A DNA stretch of 64,000 bases from a virus. Below the pieces are notes generated by a model that worked only from the letters and a program-made list of their open reading frames with translations, was not told where the DNA came from and made no database searches. Of the stretch, positions 50,156 through 58,751 are shown piece by piece (positions within the stretch are counted from its first letter, which is position 1; each line of letters begins with the position of its first letter). The translations under genes and the position numbers were made by a program. The stretch spans positions 1 to 64,000 of the IMG/VR virus record IMGVR_UViG_3300049491_000829. One strand, 5' to 3'.

Positions 50156-51325
50156 TTAAATAGGAATAATAGCGTTGAGGAATGCTGTTTGTATTTGGAC
50201 GTGCCCTGATGCGTTCATGTGGATACCATCGCTTTGTAGCAAAGTGTCTCCTCCGTTGTTTAGCATTTGAGTATAAATATCAGCAAATCTGCATTGATAC
50301 TTACGTGCTACTTCTTGAATTACTGCATTGTATTGAAGATGCAGCGCGTTATTTGCTCCAGTCCAGGGAGCGCCAGGACTGTAAGCATCTGGTCGAATAT
50401 AAGGAATATTCCCTAAATATATTCTTGTCGGGCAAATTCTTTTTCTGATTAAATCTGCTGTAAAACTGTCAAGCTGATTTGTAAAATTTGTTAGGCTATT
50501 GCCATTCCATCGCAAGTCGTTCAAGCCATACATGAAAAACAAGTAATCAGGATATTCGCTGATTACTCGAATCCCATAAGAATCAAATCCATTTACTAAC
50601 TGAGTTGTCGGAAATGGTTGAGTTGCCGCGTTTGTGTTTTGGAAAAGTGATGCACAAATTCCTTGATTATCCTCTGTTATCCCTAGTGATTGGGACAGCA
50701 GATAGCTAAATCTTTGAATTGCAGTAACAGTTGAGCCTAAAAAAATGGCGTAAGTATTGCTATCTCCAAGGAATACAGCAGTTGCTTTATCAACAGCAAA
50801 TGTCGCTGTTGGGAGGGACAGAAATTCCATCGTCCCCGTCCGGAAAGCCACGTTTCCGGACGACAGTACAAAAATAGTCGCAGGCGCTTCATTCCCTAAT
50901 GCTGAAGCCATTGCTACAAACATTAATGATTCAGAAGGACGACAAGAAGGAGGCAAAAGCGCGATCGCTTGCAAAAAAGAGGCTTGACCGCTTGATTTTG
51001 CAAGTATTCCTTTTAGTTCGACTAATCCACCTGGATGCTTCCTATAAGAAGGGGTTGCAAATCCAGCCGCACCAGTCCACTTTCCCCAACCATTTAAATA
51101 GACAAATTGTGTCCAGGGTATAGAACCTGATAGCGCGATCGCTTTGTCAATATCCAATGTTAGAGGAATTAATCCATCACTATCAGGTAAATCAATTTTT
51201 CTTGCTGCTTTTGGATTCCAGTTTAACGAACCGCGATCGCCAAACTTAAGGCATTTTTGACCAACCCCTAGACCAATTTGAAAAGCATTATTTACGGAAC
51301 CAATTAAATCTTTCCAAATGCTCAT
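50156..51325 (-). CDS. Tail fibre with SGNH/GDSL esterase domain
   Basis: 389 residues. The N-terminus MSIWKDLIGSV is shared with the next protein and is probably a particle-attachment segment. Residues about 183-389 are an SGNH hydrolase: VFLGDSNT (Ser189), YGLNDL (block III) and SDGIHMNASGH (block V, Asp/His). Such tail esterases remove acetyl groups from host surface polysaccharide to reach the receptor. Shares a base with the upstream gene (TAATG). Confidence 0.78.
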   Translation of the reverse strand: MSIWKDLIGSVNNAFQIGLGVGQKCLKFGDRGSLNWNPKAARKIDLPDSDGLIPLTLDIDKAIALSGSIPWTQFVYLNGWGKWTGAAGFATPSYRKHPGGLVELKGILAKSSGQASFLQAIALLPPSCRPSESLMFVAMASALGNEAPATIFVLSSGNVAFRTGTMEFLSLPTATFAVDKATAVFLGDSNTYAIFLGSTVTAIQRFSYLLSQSLGITEDNQGICASLFQNTNAATQPFPTTQLVNGFDSYGIRVISEYPDYLFFMYGLNDLRWNGNSLTNFTNQLDSFTADLIRKRICPTRIYLGNIPYIRPDAYSPGAPWTGANNALHLQYNAVIQEVARKYQCRFADIYTQMLNNGGDTLLQSDGIHMNASGHVQIQTAFLNAIIPI

Positions 51326-51993
51326 TAGTTAGGATTGCAATAAAATAATTCGACTCGCGCACTACCTGCTGTTGCTCCTCCTGCGGCGTATGTAATTTGC
51401 AAAGCTTCTGTTGATGCGTTCGCCGCGATCGCTGGATATATCTCAAATTGAGTCAAAGCAGGCTGCTTTAAATCGACTTGAGTAGAAGCAACATATTTAC
51501 TAGGCGTTCCAGAAGTCCCCACACTTAAAGTAGGAGTTCCGTTAAACGTGGTATCAATCGTAACTCTGACGCAGTTTACTACTGCGTTTGCTGGAAGCGT
51601 AAACATTGCTTTGGGGGAAGTATCACCAAAAGCTAATGTGGTAGTGTCGCATCCAACGCGATCGGCTGTTGAACCTGCACTAATAAAGGATAAGATGCCA
51701 GCACCATTTGTTGACAAAACTTGCCCAGCGCTTCCAGCAGTTGCAGGAAATTCGAGTGCAAGAGGAGCTACTTGAGAACTCGGACGACGTAATGTATAAG
51801 TATTTGCAGATTCACTGTTGAGAATAACTGTATCGCCTGATATGTCCGCTCGAAGTACTGCGATCGCAGCAAATGCAGCGTTTGCTGCATCGCGAATTCT
51901 AATCCTACCTGCGCTTGTTTCGATTGTATTGCCTGTCAAGCCAATTTTAAAAGTTGACAGCAAAGTTCCGACTAAATCTTTCCAAATACTCAT
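51325..51993 (-). CDS. Tail fibre protein with MSIWKDL anchor
   Basis: 222 residues. Begins with the same MSIWKDL(V/I)G segment as its neighbour, then beta-rich stalk (AGQVLSTNGAGILSFIS, DTVILNSESANTYTL). Probably a fibre that shares an attachment point with the esterase. Confidence 0.62.
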   Translation of the reverse strand: MSIWKDLVGTLLSTFKIGLTGNTIETSAGRIRIRDAANAAFAAIAVLRADISGDTVILNSESANTYTLRRPSSQVAPLALEFPATAGSAGQVLSTNGAGILSFISAGSTADRVGCDTTTLAFGDTSPKAMFTLPANAVVNCVRVTIDTTFNGTPTLSVGTSGTPSKYVASTQVDLKQPALTQFEIYPAIAANASTEALQITYAAGGATAGSARVELFYCNPN

Positions 51994-52039
51994 TCTATTA
52001 GACCTCTAAAATTACAAATCCGTTACCTACCTGACTTGA

Positions 52040-52330
52040 CTATTCCTCACCCAAAACAACAGATGCGTTAAGCATCATGTTAAGTTTATGAGTCTCAATA
52101 ATTACGTCTGACTCTTCCCCTGGCTCTAAATTCCAAAGCATTGATAATCCAATATCTTTATGCTCGTTCTCTGGCAAGCGACTGCGTACAAGCTCTTCTA
52201 GCTTTTCTTTTGCTTGGTTAAAGTCAAGAAGAATATTACAAAGCTGTTTGCAGTTTTCTCGAACATCCTCAATTATTTTTACTTGCTCTTCATCTGGCTG
52301 CTGATAACTAAAAATCTTGTCTACATTCAT
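52040..52330 (-). CDS. Acb2/Tad1-like candidate (cyclic-nucleotide sponge), tentative
   Basis: 96 residues, helical. FSYQQPDEEQVKIIEDVREN (7-27) followed by CKQLCNILLDF resembles the first helix of the Acb2/Tad1 hairpin (DUF7681), and the end (THKLNMMLNASVVLGE) the paired helix (family TKLEEAxMWANAAIAR), with about 40 extra residues between. Acb2 and Tad1 bind cyclic nucleotides or gcADPR to block CBASS or Thoeris defence. Lies in the fibre block like known acb2 genes. The match is partial; an unrelated small helical protein is possible. Confidence 0.38.
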   Translation of the reverse strand: MNVDKIFSYQQPDEEQVKIIEDVRENCKQLCNILLDFNQAKEKLEELVRSRLPENEHKDIGLSMLWNLEPGEESDVIIETHKLNMMLNASVVLGEE

Positions 52331-52334
52331 TAGT

Positions 52335-52742
52335 CTAGACCTCTAGAATTACAAATCCATTACCTTGATTGCACCCCTCGCCTGGTGCGATTGTAAGCTT
52401 AATCGAAGTTGACGAAATATATTGAACCATTGGCGAAGTCTCATACTCCGCGATCGCACTAGGATTATTTACATATTTGCTAATCAAGCGATCGCTATTC
52501 AAGTCATCCCCAAGCGACAAAAGCGAAGGTACGTTAAAAGGATTTAAAATAACAATTGACGCTCTCTTAATAAATCCTTGAATAGAAGTAATAGTTTTTG
52601 GCGTTGCGTCCCCCCAAGAAAAAGGAACTTTAATTCTATTTTGACTATGATTTACACTTGCATTTGGGAATACCGCGATCGCAACTCGCTCTTTGACAAC
52701 ACGTACAACCGCATCTTTTGCAATAACAGTAACTAGCGTCAT
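52335..52742 (-). CDS. Hypothetical tail/baseplate protein
   Basis: 135 residues, beta-rich (VVRVVKERVAIAVFPNASV, TSIKLTIAPGEGCNQGNG). ATGA overlap with the upstream gene. Co-directional with tail genes. Not identified. Confidence 0.55.
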   Translation of the reverse strand: MTLVTVIAKDAVVRVVKERVAIAVFPNASVNHSQNRIKVPFSWGDATPKTITSIQGFIKRASIVILNPFNVPSLLSLGDDLNSDRLISKYVNNPSAIAEYETSPMVQYISSTSIKLTIAPGEGCNQGNGFVILEV

Positions 52743-53188
52743 CTTGTCACCTCTGGCGATACTTCAACCCAACCTTCAAGAATCCGCAACACGTTACCTT
52801 CTGGCGATTCAAGCTCTAGATCGTAAACCCAAATATTTCTGCCTGGGATTGCTTGTTCTCTTTCACTTGTGCGAACTTTCATTTTAGCTGCTAGCCAGTT
52901 TAATACCTTTGTTTGCGCTTGCGATAGAAAGGGTTTGACTATTGTTCCTGTTGCGTTGCCTCCAGTTGATAAAGCAGCACTACCCAAAATTAAAGGAGCA
53001 AAAGAAAACGTTGCTTTCACTATTCCCCCTTCTTCTGCATAGCGATCGCGTATTTGTCCGCGTGGTGTCCATCTTGTAAAATCTCCCTCAATTACAATTG
53101 TCAACCAGTCAAATGTTATGCCTTGTTCGATTGCATAACGATTTGGATAATTATCAATATTTGTTAGATGGAAAATTGCCGAACTCAT
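52739..53188 (-). CDS. Hypothetical tail/baseplate protein
   Basis: 149 residues. FDWLTIVIEGDFTRWTPRGQ, then DRYAEEGGIVKATFSF and NIWVYDLELESPEGNVLRIL look like a beta-sandwich of phage tail proteins. Coupled to the next gene. Confidence 0.58.
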   Translation of the reverse strand: MSSAIFHLTNIDNYPNRYAIEQGITFDWLTIVIEGDFTRWTPRGQIRDRYAEEGGIVKATFSFAPLILGSAALSTGGNATGTIVKPFLSQAQTKVLNWLAAKMKVRTSEREQAIPGRNIWVYDLELESPEGNVLRILEGWVEVSPEVTR

Positions 53189-53202
53189 AAAACCTCAGAG
53201 TT

Positions 53203-53228
53203 GACTTAGAGAAAAGTTTCCCTAAGTC
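53203..53228. repeat. Dispersed palindrome, copy 23
   Basis: Centre AG; overlaps the stop of the CIS-tube-like gene. Confidence 0.88.
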
Positions 53229-53748
53229 ATTGGATTAGTTGATCGAGGGGTACTCTTAAAAGCGTAAAACTAATTAAACATCCTGCAAGACTGCCATCAG
53301 GATACCAGTCTTGCTCTGTTCTTTGAAAGCGAGTCATGACGCATGGAGAATGCGATCGCGCACCCCAGACAAAAGCGAGTACAGGCGGTGCTTTTCCTTT
53401 TTCCACAGGCTTAAGGAATGCTGCAAGCTCATCAATATACTTTTCAATAAGCCTTGCTTGTCGTCTAGCAGGCTCGTCATTTTTGTTTGCTGGACTAATT
53501 ATACTCCTTCCAGATATAGGTAAGTTGTTAATTGATAAAGTAAGATTCTCATTATTTCGCCATTGAACAAATTGCATTTCTGTAGCTGGAGAATTTGCAG
53601 TTGCATAGTTTGCAGCCGTTTCGTAGTTGATTTCAGTTGGCTGCAATAGAAACTTCCAGGAGCCTTTGCCATCTAAGCGCGAAATACCCGCGTAAGTTGC
53701 TTTGACTCGCTGAATAGTTGGCAATGTTTTAATGACTTCTGGATTCAT
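53227..53748 (-). CDS. Tail tube/spindle protein (CIS tube or LysM-linker type)
   Basis: 173 residues. FLLQPTEINYETAANYA, LTLSINNLPISG, and a C-terminal PPVLAFVWGARSHSPCV region followed by YPDGSLAGCLISF match the CIS_tube domain of contractile injection tails (Afp7, gp53-like), which links tube to hub. No LysM seen. Good position between tape measure and baseplate parts. Confidence 0.7.
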   Translation of the reverse strand: MNPEVIKTLPTIQRVKATYAGISRLDGKGSWKFLLQPTEINYETAANYATANSPATEMQFVQWRNNENLTLSINNLPISGRSIISPANKNDEPARRQARLIEKYIDELAAFLKPVEKGKAPPVLAFVWGARSHSPCVMTRFQRTEQDWYPDGSLAGCLISFTLLRVPLDQLIQ

Positions 53749-53755
53749 GTAAATC

Positions 53756-55657
53756 TCAAGCTAATCTAACGTCTAACTCATTGGTAAGAGCATTTTCTAT
53801 AATTGCGATCGCAGCCATTGCAATCTCCTGGGGCGTGCCAGATGGAAGATTCATTACAATCGATCCGGAATTAAAGTTTACAGTTGAGCCTGATGTTTTG
53901 CTTCCCCGAACTAAATTTGACATTTGTTGAGGATTTAAAATGAACTCGCTAGAATTCGCAATCACAGGTTTTGCACCTGCGGGGGCATTTCTCATCTCTT
54001 TGCTGATAGCTGGGAAATAGCCATCAGCAGCAGTAGGAATATTCCCTGCATATTTTGGCAGCAATCCAAGCAAGAATTTAGCCACTCCTAGATTACCGTT
54101 AATTGGAGCAAGAGGAGTAACGCCAGGCGCAGAGCCTAAACCGCGAGTTGTTGATTTTGCACTACCATCAACGCTTGAGTCGTCAATCAAACCAGTCGCA
54201 GATGCAATTGGTCTAAGTAAATTTTTGACTGCGTTGACTGCGCTACCGATTAAATTAAAAATGAATTTTGCACCGGATACAAGAGTGTTTAAAACGGGTG
54301 CAACAAATAAAGCATTGATTCCCTCAACAACCGCGATCGCTGGTGCTGCAAGTCTTCCAAGAACGGGTGCAATAAATAAATCGTAAACAAATTTAGGAAT
54401 ACTTGACACCAAATCAACAACTAAAAAAGCTGCATTTTTTAGAGATGAGATTAAAAAAGATAGCAAAAATTCGCCAGCGAACAAAATAAGCCCTGGTAAA
54501 TTCCCAATTATTCCTTTAGAAATTGAGCCAATAATCCCAAACAGGAAATCGCTAGCCCACATCCCTGCCTTTTGCCCTAATCCCTCAATATCTCCTGTAT
54601 TCAAGCCTTTTAGCGATTCTGCAACACCTTTTAGCCAATTATTAAAGGATTCAACGCGATCGCGAACTGGAATCATCACATCTCCAGTAATCCCCAGTAT
54701 TCGCGCAAGTTCCCAGAAAATACCGTCGTCCCCAATCACTAAATTAATTGTGTCATTAAGCGAAGTGAGTACGCTTTGATATCCCTCAACGTTAGGATTT
54801 AAATCGCGCTGAATGCTAAAAATTCCCACGTTTGGATCGAACAATCGATCTGTAAACGAAGATAACGTAGACTTACTTAGTTTTTGCAGCCTTGCTATAT
54901 CATCGTCAGAGATTGCGGATTCTAGGGATTTAATTAAAATATTGATGCGATCGCTCAACGATACATCAGCAAAGCTTTTTGCACTAGAATTAATCGCTTT
55001 AAGATTGTCAACAAGTGCAGATTTTAACAGCGTGTTATCAGCAAAGAATTTATACTGATTCAATCCACGGGGTCCGATAGAGCCTGCAACATAAGCTGCG
55101 AGTGCTGCCCGTGTGTCGCGAATTCTAGTGTTGCTCAATTCTCCAAGCAATGCAGCTTTAGTGCTTGCATTTAACAATGCATCGCCTATCTCGTTTGCTG
55201 TTTTGCCAACTGTTTTCAGTCCTAGCGCAAAGTCATCCTGAATTGTTCTACTGATAACAGAGATATTCTCTGCGCTTGTTGGCAAATCCCGACCAAGAAT
55301 ACTTACTTGTTCGTAAAAGTTCTTGACGTATTTTGCTGCATCGTTGTACCCCAGTCCTAGCGTTTTTGTAGCTGTTGTGATTGCGTTCAATTCCTCCGCT
55401 TGTCTATCCAGCCCCGCGCTTAAAGTGTCATTTAAAGCAGATATCCCTGCTCGCGCTGTATTGATTGCACCAGCGATCGCAGCAGTTTGTAAATTTGCAT
55501 ACCCCAGCGCGTTTGCAAGACTATTTCCTAGTCCTCCTATTCCTCCGTTTGCTCCTGCCGCTGCGGCTTGTAATCCGCGCAAATTCTCACCAACGCTCTT
55601 AAATGCAGCTTGGGTTAAATCCCTTGCGATTAATAAAATTTCTGCAACTTCTGACAT
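53756..55657 (-). CDS. Tail tape measure protein
   Basis: 633 residues. Ala/Gly-rich N-terminus with coiled-coil helices, several hydrophobic segments in the middle (LPGLILFAGEFLLSFLI, KFVYDLFIAPVL, and others at about 370-470) and a Ser/Gly-rich end. It fixes tail length and probably enters the membrane during DNA entry. Upstream gene overlap is absent. Typical tape-measure layout, short for the class. Confidence 0.8.
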   Translation of the reverse strand: MSEVAEILLIARDLTQAAFKSVGENLRGLQAAAAGANGGIGGLGNSLANALGYANLQTAAIAGAINTARAGISALNDTLSAGLDRQAEELNAITTATKTLGLGYNDAAKYVKNFYEQVSILGRDLPTSAENISVISRTIQDDFALGLKTVGKTANEIGDALLNASTKAALLGELSNTRIRDTRAALAAYVAGSIGPRGLNQYKFFADNTLLKSALVDNLKAINSSAKSFADVSLSDRINILIKSLESAISDDDIARLQKLSKSTLSSFTDRLFDPNVGIFSIQRDLNPNVEGYQSVLTSLNDTINLVIGDDGIFWELARILGITGDVMIPVRDRVESFNNWLKGVAESLKGLNTGDIEGLGQKAGMWASDFLFGIIGSISKGIIGNLPGLILFAGEFLLSFLISSLKNAAFLVVDLVSSIPKFVYDLFIAPVLGRLAAPAIAVVEGINALFVAPVLNTLVSGAKFIFNLIGSAVNAVKNLLRPIASATGLIDDSSVDGSAKSTTRGLGSAPGVTPLAPINGNLGVAKFLLGLLPKYAGNIPTAADGYFPAISKEMRNAPAGAKPVIANSSEFILNPQQMSNLVRGSKTSGSTVNFNSGSIVMNLPSGTPQEIAMAAIAIIENALTNELDVRLA

Positions 55658-55664
55658 AACTAAT

Positions 55665-55690
55665 CACTTAGAGAAACTTTTCCCTAAGTC
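55665..55690. repeat. Dispersed palindrome, copy 24
   Basis: Centre CT; contains the stop (TAG) of the gpI-like gene. Confidence 0.88.
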
Positions 55691-56217
55691 GTGAATTGGA
55701 TTTGCAAGTAACACCAACAGGGTAAAAAGTTTTTTGCGAGTTTTTCTACCAAAGAGCGATCGCTCGTATTGGGTGCGTAGCTAGGCGGGACTTGGATTAT
55801 CCAAGAAAAAGGGTCACTCCCCAAAGGATTATTAAGCCTTGTTACGCCCAAAATAAATCCGCTACTAGGAACTAAAGACGCATTTAAATTAAAAAGTTGA
55901 AACAGAAAAGGTAATATTTTTTTGTTGCCTCGATTTCTCCAGATGTAATCAGTGTTTGCCAAAAGCGATCGCTTGACATCTACTTGCCAGGATGCGTCCC
56001 ATAAATCGCCCCAACCACCCCAACGCGCAAGCATGTCGAGCCATTCAGGAAAACAAGTCTCAGGCTCTAATCTATCTGTTTCGTAGTAAGCAAGAAGAAC
56101 GCTCCAAAATTGGAATCCTTCATCAATCCCTGCTGTTAGGGCATTTGCAATTTCTTCCATCTCGCTGCGATCGCGATAACATTTAGGTAAACTATTAACG
56201 ATCAAGTTTTCACTCAT
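55684..56217 (-). CDS. Tail protein I (P2 gpI-like) baseplate component
   Basis: 177 residues. PEWLDMLARWGGWGDLWDAS followed by KRSLLANTDYIWRNRGNKK fits the gpI family, which joins baseplate J and fibres. Its ATG overlaps the ATG of the gp25-like gene on the other strand (CATG), so the two genes start back-to-back with no space for promoters. Confidence 0.7.
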   Translation of the reverse strand: MSENLIVNSLPKCYRDRSEMEEIANALTAGIDEGFQFWSVLLAYYETDRLEPETCFPEWLDMLARWGGWGDLWDASWQVDVKRSLLANTDYIWRNRGNKKILPFLFQLFNLNASLVPSSGFILGVTRLNNPLGSDPFSWIIQVPPSYAPNTSDRSLVEKLAKNFLPCWCYLQIQFTT

Positions 56218-56551
56218 GGATGTTTCATTTCCCCTGTCTTACAATAACTACGGCTCTTTACAACTTGTTGACGGCAGTAGCAAATACACTTCGCAGATTA
56301 AACATCTACTAAACACCGTTGTTACTGAGCGCTTACTTTCTCCTAACTTTGGATTTCCAATCGACTTGCTTTACAATCTGCCATTGCCTGATTTAGTTGC
56401 AGAAAGAATTAGACTTGCGATCGCTCCTTATCTTCCAATTCCTTTTGCTGTTAAAATCAATGCCCCTGTCAACGGAAAATTAGGGATAGAAGTAGCAATC
56501 GGAGAAGAAGAACCAGAGGTGATAATTTACGACTTGCGATTATTCGCTTGA
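56216..56551 (+). CDS. Baseplate wedge protein, gpW/gp25-like
   Basis: 111 residues. FPLSYNNYGSLQLVDGSSKY, then LNTVVTERLLSPNFGFPIDL fits the gpW/gp25 family (T4 gp25), a sheath-baseplate trigger element. The only virion gene of this block on the plus strand; its start overlaps the gpI-like gene start. Confidence 0.75.
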   Translation: MDVSFPLSYNNYGSLQLVDGSSKYTSQIKHLLNTVVTERLLSPNFGFPIDLLYNLPLPDLVAERIRLAIAPYLPIPFAVKINAPVNGKLGIEVAIGEEEPEVIIYDLRLFA

Positions 56552-56743
56552 TTCGTATCTGTCCTTCATTTCTTCGTTATACCAATTTAGAGTGTTTAGC
56601 ATAAGCTGGATTATTGGAATTGGAATATCATTCCATTGCTCGTAATTCGTGAAACTCTTATTGTTTAGAAGAAATACCATTTTTAACCATTCATCATTGC
56701 TCGCGTTGAGCAAAGCGAAAGTTGGCAGAGAAGAATTTATCAT
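56540..56743 (-). CDS. Tail assembly chaperone 2 (G/T-like overlap partner)
   Basis: 67 residues, MINSSLPTFALLNASND at the start. Overlaps the upstream gene by 50 bases in the +1 (or -2) frame. Position, size and overlap match the second half of a lambda G/GT-type chaperone pair, made by ribosome frameshift or separate start. Its 3' end also overlaps the gp25-like gene by 12 bases. Confidence 0.58.
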   Translation of the reverse strand: MINSSLPTFALLNASNDEWLKMVFLLNNKSFTNYEQWNDIPIPIIQLMLNTLNWYNEEMKDRYESSE

Positions 56744-57029
56744 AAGCAGCTTGCAAAACCATGCAAGCTTTGTCCCTACTAGGTTCTAGCAATTCCAACG
56801 AAGTTATACCATTGCGATCGCCCCATTTAGTTATTACTAAAGCTAAAGTTTTTTCTAATCCATTTTCGTCACCTTGGAATTCGCGAAGGGTAGAACGATC
56901 GCGTCTTGTCACAGCGCGTATATGCACTTCGACGCTTTCTTTGCCATAATTGTCAGGGATATTATGAATAATCAACTTCCCTTCTTCTTCGTCAAAATCG
57001 TAAATAATTTCCGCAGTTGCCATGTTCAA
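56694..57029 (-). CDS. Tail assembly chaperone 1 (G-like)
   Basis: 111 residues; acidic N-terminus with IIYDFDEEEGKLIIHN, then LALVITKWGDRNG and AAYDKFFSANFRF. Lies between tube and tape-measure region, as tail chaperones do; adjoins the tube gene. Binds tape measure during assembly in the known cases. Confidence 0.65.
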   Translation of the reverse strand: MNMATAEIIYDFDEEEGKLIIHNIPDNYGKESVEVHIRAVTRRDRSTLREFQGDENGLEKTLALVITKWGDRNGITSLELLEPSRDKACMVLQAAYDKFFSANFRFAQREQ

Positions 57030-57488
57030 TTATGCAGTTACAACAACTCCTTCACCACCTTGGACGCGCTGAACATCTTCAGTTGAACCAATGCCATTGA
57101 AGGATATTTGCAGTTTAACATCTGCTGCACTATTACTTGCTTTATCAAATTCCCCGTATTCTAATCTCAACAGTCGTACACCCGTTAGGATTGTTACTAA
57201 TTCACCAATTTGATGAGTTGCAACAAGGCTACCGTCTTTGCCCTTTGCACTGTTGTAGAGCGATCGCAAAGTAATAAACTGCGGCTTGCTCAATATCCCT
57301 GTCAAAGTGATATTTTCATACTCTGTTTGACCAATTAAAAAAGACATCCTGTCAGTGTTTGGATCGTAATATTTATCGCCAACAACGGGAGCTTCAACAA
57401 TTGCGCTTCCTGACGAGAAAATATATTGCAAAGACTGAATTTCAACTTTTCCTTTTGATTTAGGTGCTGGGAAGTATTTTTCTGCCAT
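57030..57488 (-). CDS. Tail tube protein
   Basis: 152 residues directly after the sheath gene. FPAPKSKGKVEIQSLQYIF, ITLTGILSKPQFITLRSLY and VKLQISFNGIGSTEDV are consistent with a contractile-tail tube subunit (Gp19-like). Confidence 0.78.
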   Translation of the reverse strand: MAEKYFPAPKSKGKVEIQSLQYIFSSGSAIVEAPVVGDKYYDPNTDRMSFLIGQTEYENITLTGILSKPQFITLRSLYNSAKGKDGSLVATHQIGELVTILTGVRLLRLEYGEFDKASNSAADVKLQISFNGIGSTEDVQRVQGGEGVVVTA

Positions 57489-57507
57489 TTTTTTATTCCT
57501 ACTTTAG

Positions 57508-57532
57508 GACTTAGGGAAACTTTTCCCTAAGT
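57508..57532. repeat. Dispersed palindrome, copy 25
   Basis: Centre CT; 3 bases beyond the sheath gene stop. Confidence 0.88.
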
Positions 57533-57535
57533 TGT

Positions 57536-58750
57536 TTAGACATTGCCTGTGGGGATTAAATCAACGTTGATAAGCTCGATTTCAATCATCTCTAAAGTTT
57601 CGACAAATCGACAATATGCAGATATCTTGATTCTGCGAAGATTCCTTGGTAAAGCTGTCGTCACAGGTGTCGTAGGCGTGGGATTCGTGGTTGCAGGAGG
57701 TGCAACCGGATCGACAGCAGGCGTAACAGGTACATCACGCTCGACAATTCGATAAGCATCCTGCGGCGTGGAACCTGATAAGCCACCATCTGCGTAAGCT
57801 TGTTCCAGCAAACTCGTAATTAATCGCAGAACTTCGCCTCTGGTATATCCCTGTGGGTCCGATGGCTCGAATAGCTGAGGAAGTAAAGCGATCGTCAACT
57901 GACGAGAGACAATACTCATGGCAACGCGAGTATTGATATTGCTAAATCTTGCTTCCTTTGCAAGCGTCCGCGCACCCCATAGACATTTCCCGTAAGTAGG
58001 AATATCTTGACAGCAATTAATACCTTTACCGCGTAACTCATCGTAATCAGCAGGAAGAACGATCGCGTAAGGTTCTGCTTTAGTCCCTTTAACTGGATAA
58101 CGCACACCAGCCGGAGGATTATAGGGATTATCTCTAAACCTTTGTAGAGCGATCGCAGTTGCAATGACGGAAAGAGGAACAGCTTTATCTTCCAAATCTG
58201 TCAACATTCCATAATACAAAGAAGAATGCCCCAAAGGTGAAGAGTATAATTGCGATTCTGTAACCGCTTTAGCAGGACTGTCAGTAGTTGTAGCTGTATT
58301 AAAAAAATGTAGCCATCCAAGTTTTACGCATAACGCTTCTGCTTCTGCGTATACAGTTGTTCTGTCGTTTTGAAGCGCAATTGCGCTAAATTCTGGAATA
58401 CAAACTAGATGCATTTCCAAATCGGATTTATTACCAATTTGTTTGAGCGCATAAACTAAATGTCCTTTGTCTCCAGCAATTGCGATCGCAGGGTCTTTCG
58501 CTGCAATAAAGGATAATCTAGCTGCTGGGTAATTACGGAAAACAGCCCGAATTGAAGCAATCAATAAGTCAGATGCCCCTGTGAACTTTAATGCAAAATC
58601 CGCACTGTCCGCGATCGCAACTAACTGATTTGCATTAGCTGCAAGCACTGGTACTGCAAAGCCAACGAGACAAATTCGATTGATAGAAGTTGCACTATTG
58701 CTAATACTTGGCTGGACTCTTTCAATTATTGATAAACCTTGAATTGCCAT
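57536..58750 (-). CDS. Tail sheath protein
   Basis: 404 residues. MAIQGLSIIERVQPSI, then SVIATAIALQRFRDNPYNPP (194-213), PADYDELRGKGINC, GKCLWGARTLAKEA and NTRVAMSIVSRQL are typical of contractile-tail sheath proteins. A Pro/Thr linker near 342-365 interrupts the C-terminal domain, somewhat unusual. Sheath contraction drives the tube into the cell. Confidence 0.85.
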   Translation of the reverse strand: MAIQGLSIIERVQPSISNSATSINRICLVGFAVPVLAANANQLVAIADSADFALKFTGASDLLIASIRAVFRNYPAARLSFIAAKDPAIAIAGDKGHLVYALKQIGNKSDLEMHLVCIPEFSAIALQNDRTTVYAEAEALCVKLGWLHFFNTATTTDSPAKAVTESQLYSSPLGHSSLYYGMLTDLEDKAVPLSVIATAIALQRFRDNPYNPPAGVRYPVKGTKAEPYAIVLPADYDELRGKGINCCQDIPTYGKCLWGARTLAKEARFSNINTRVAMSIVSRQLTIALLPQLFEPSDPQGYTRGEVLRLITSLLEQAYADGGLSGSTPQDAYRIVERDVPVTPAVDPVAPPATTNPTPTTPVTTALPRNLRRIKISAYCRFVETLEMIEIELINVDLIPTGNV

Positions 58751-58751
58751 A

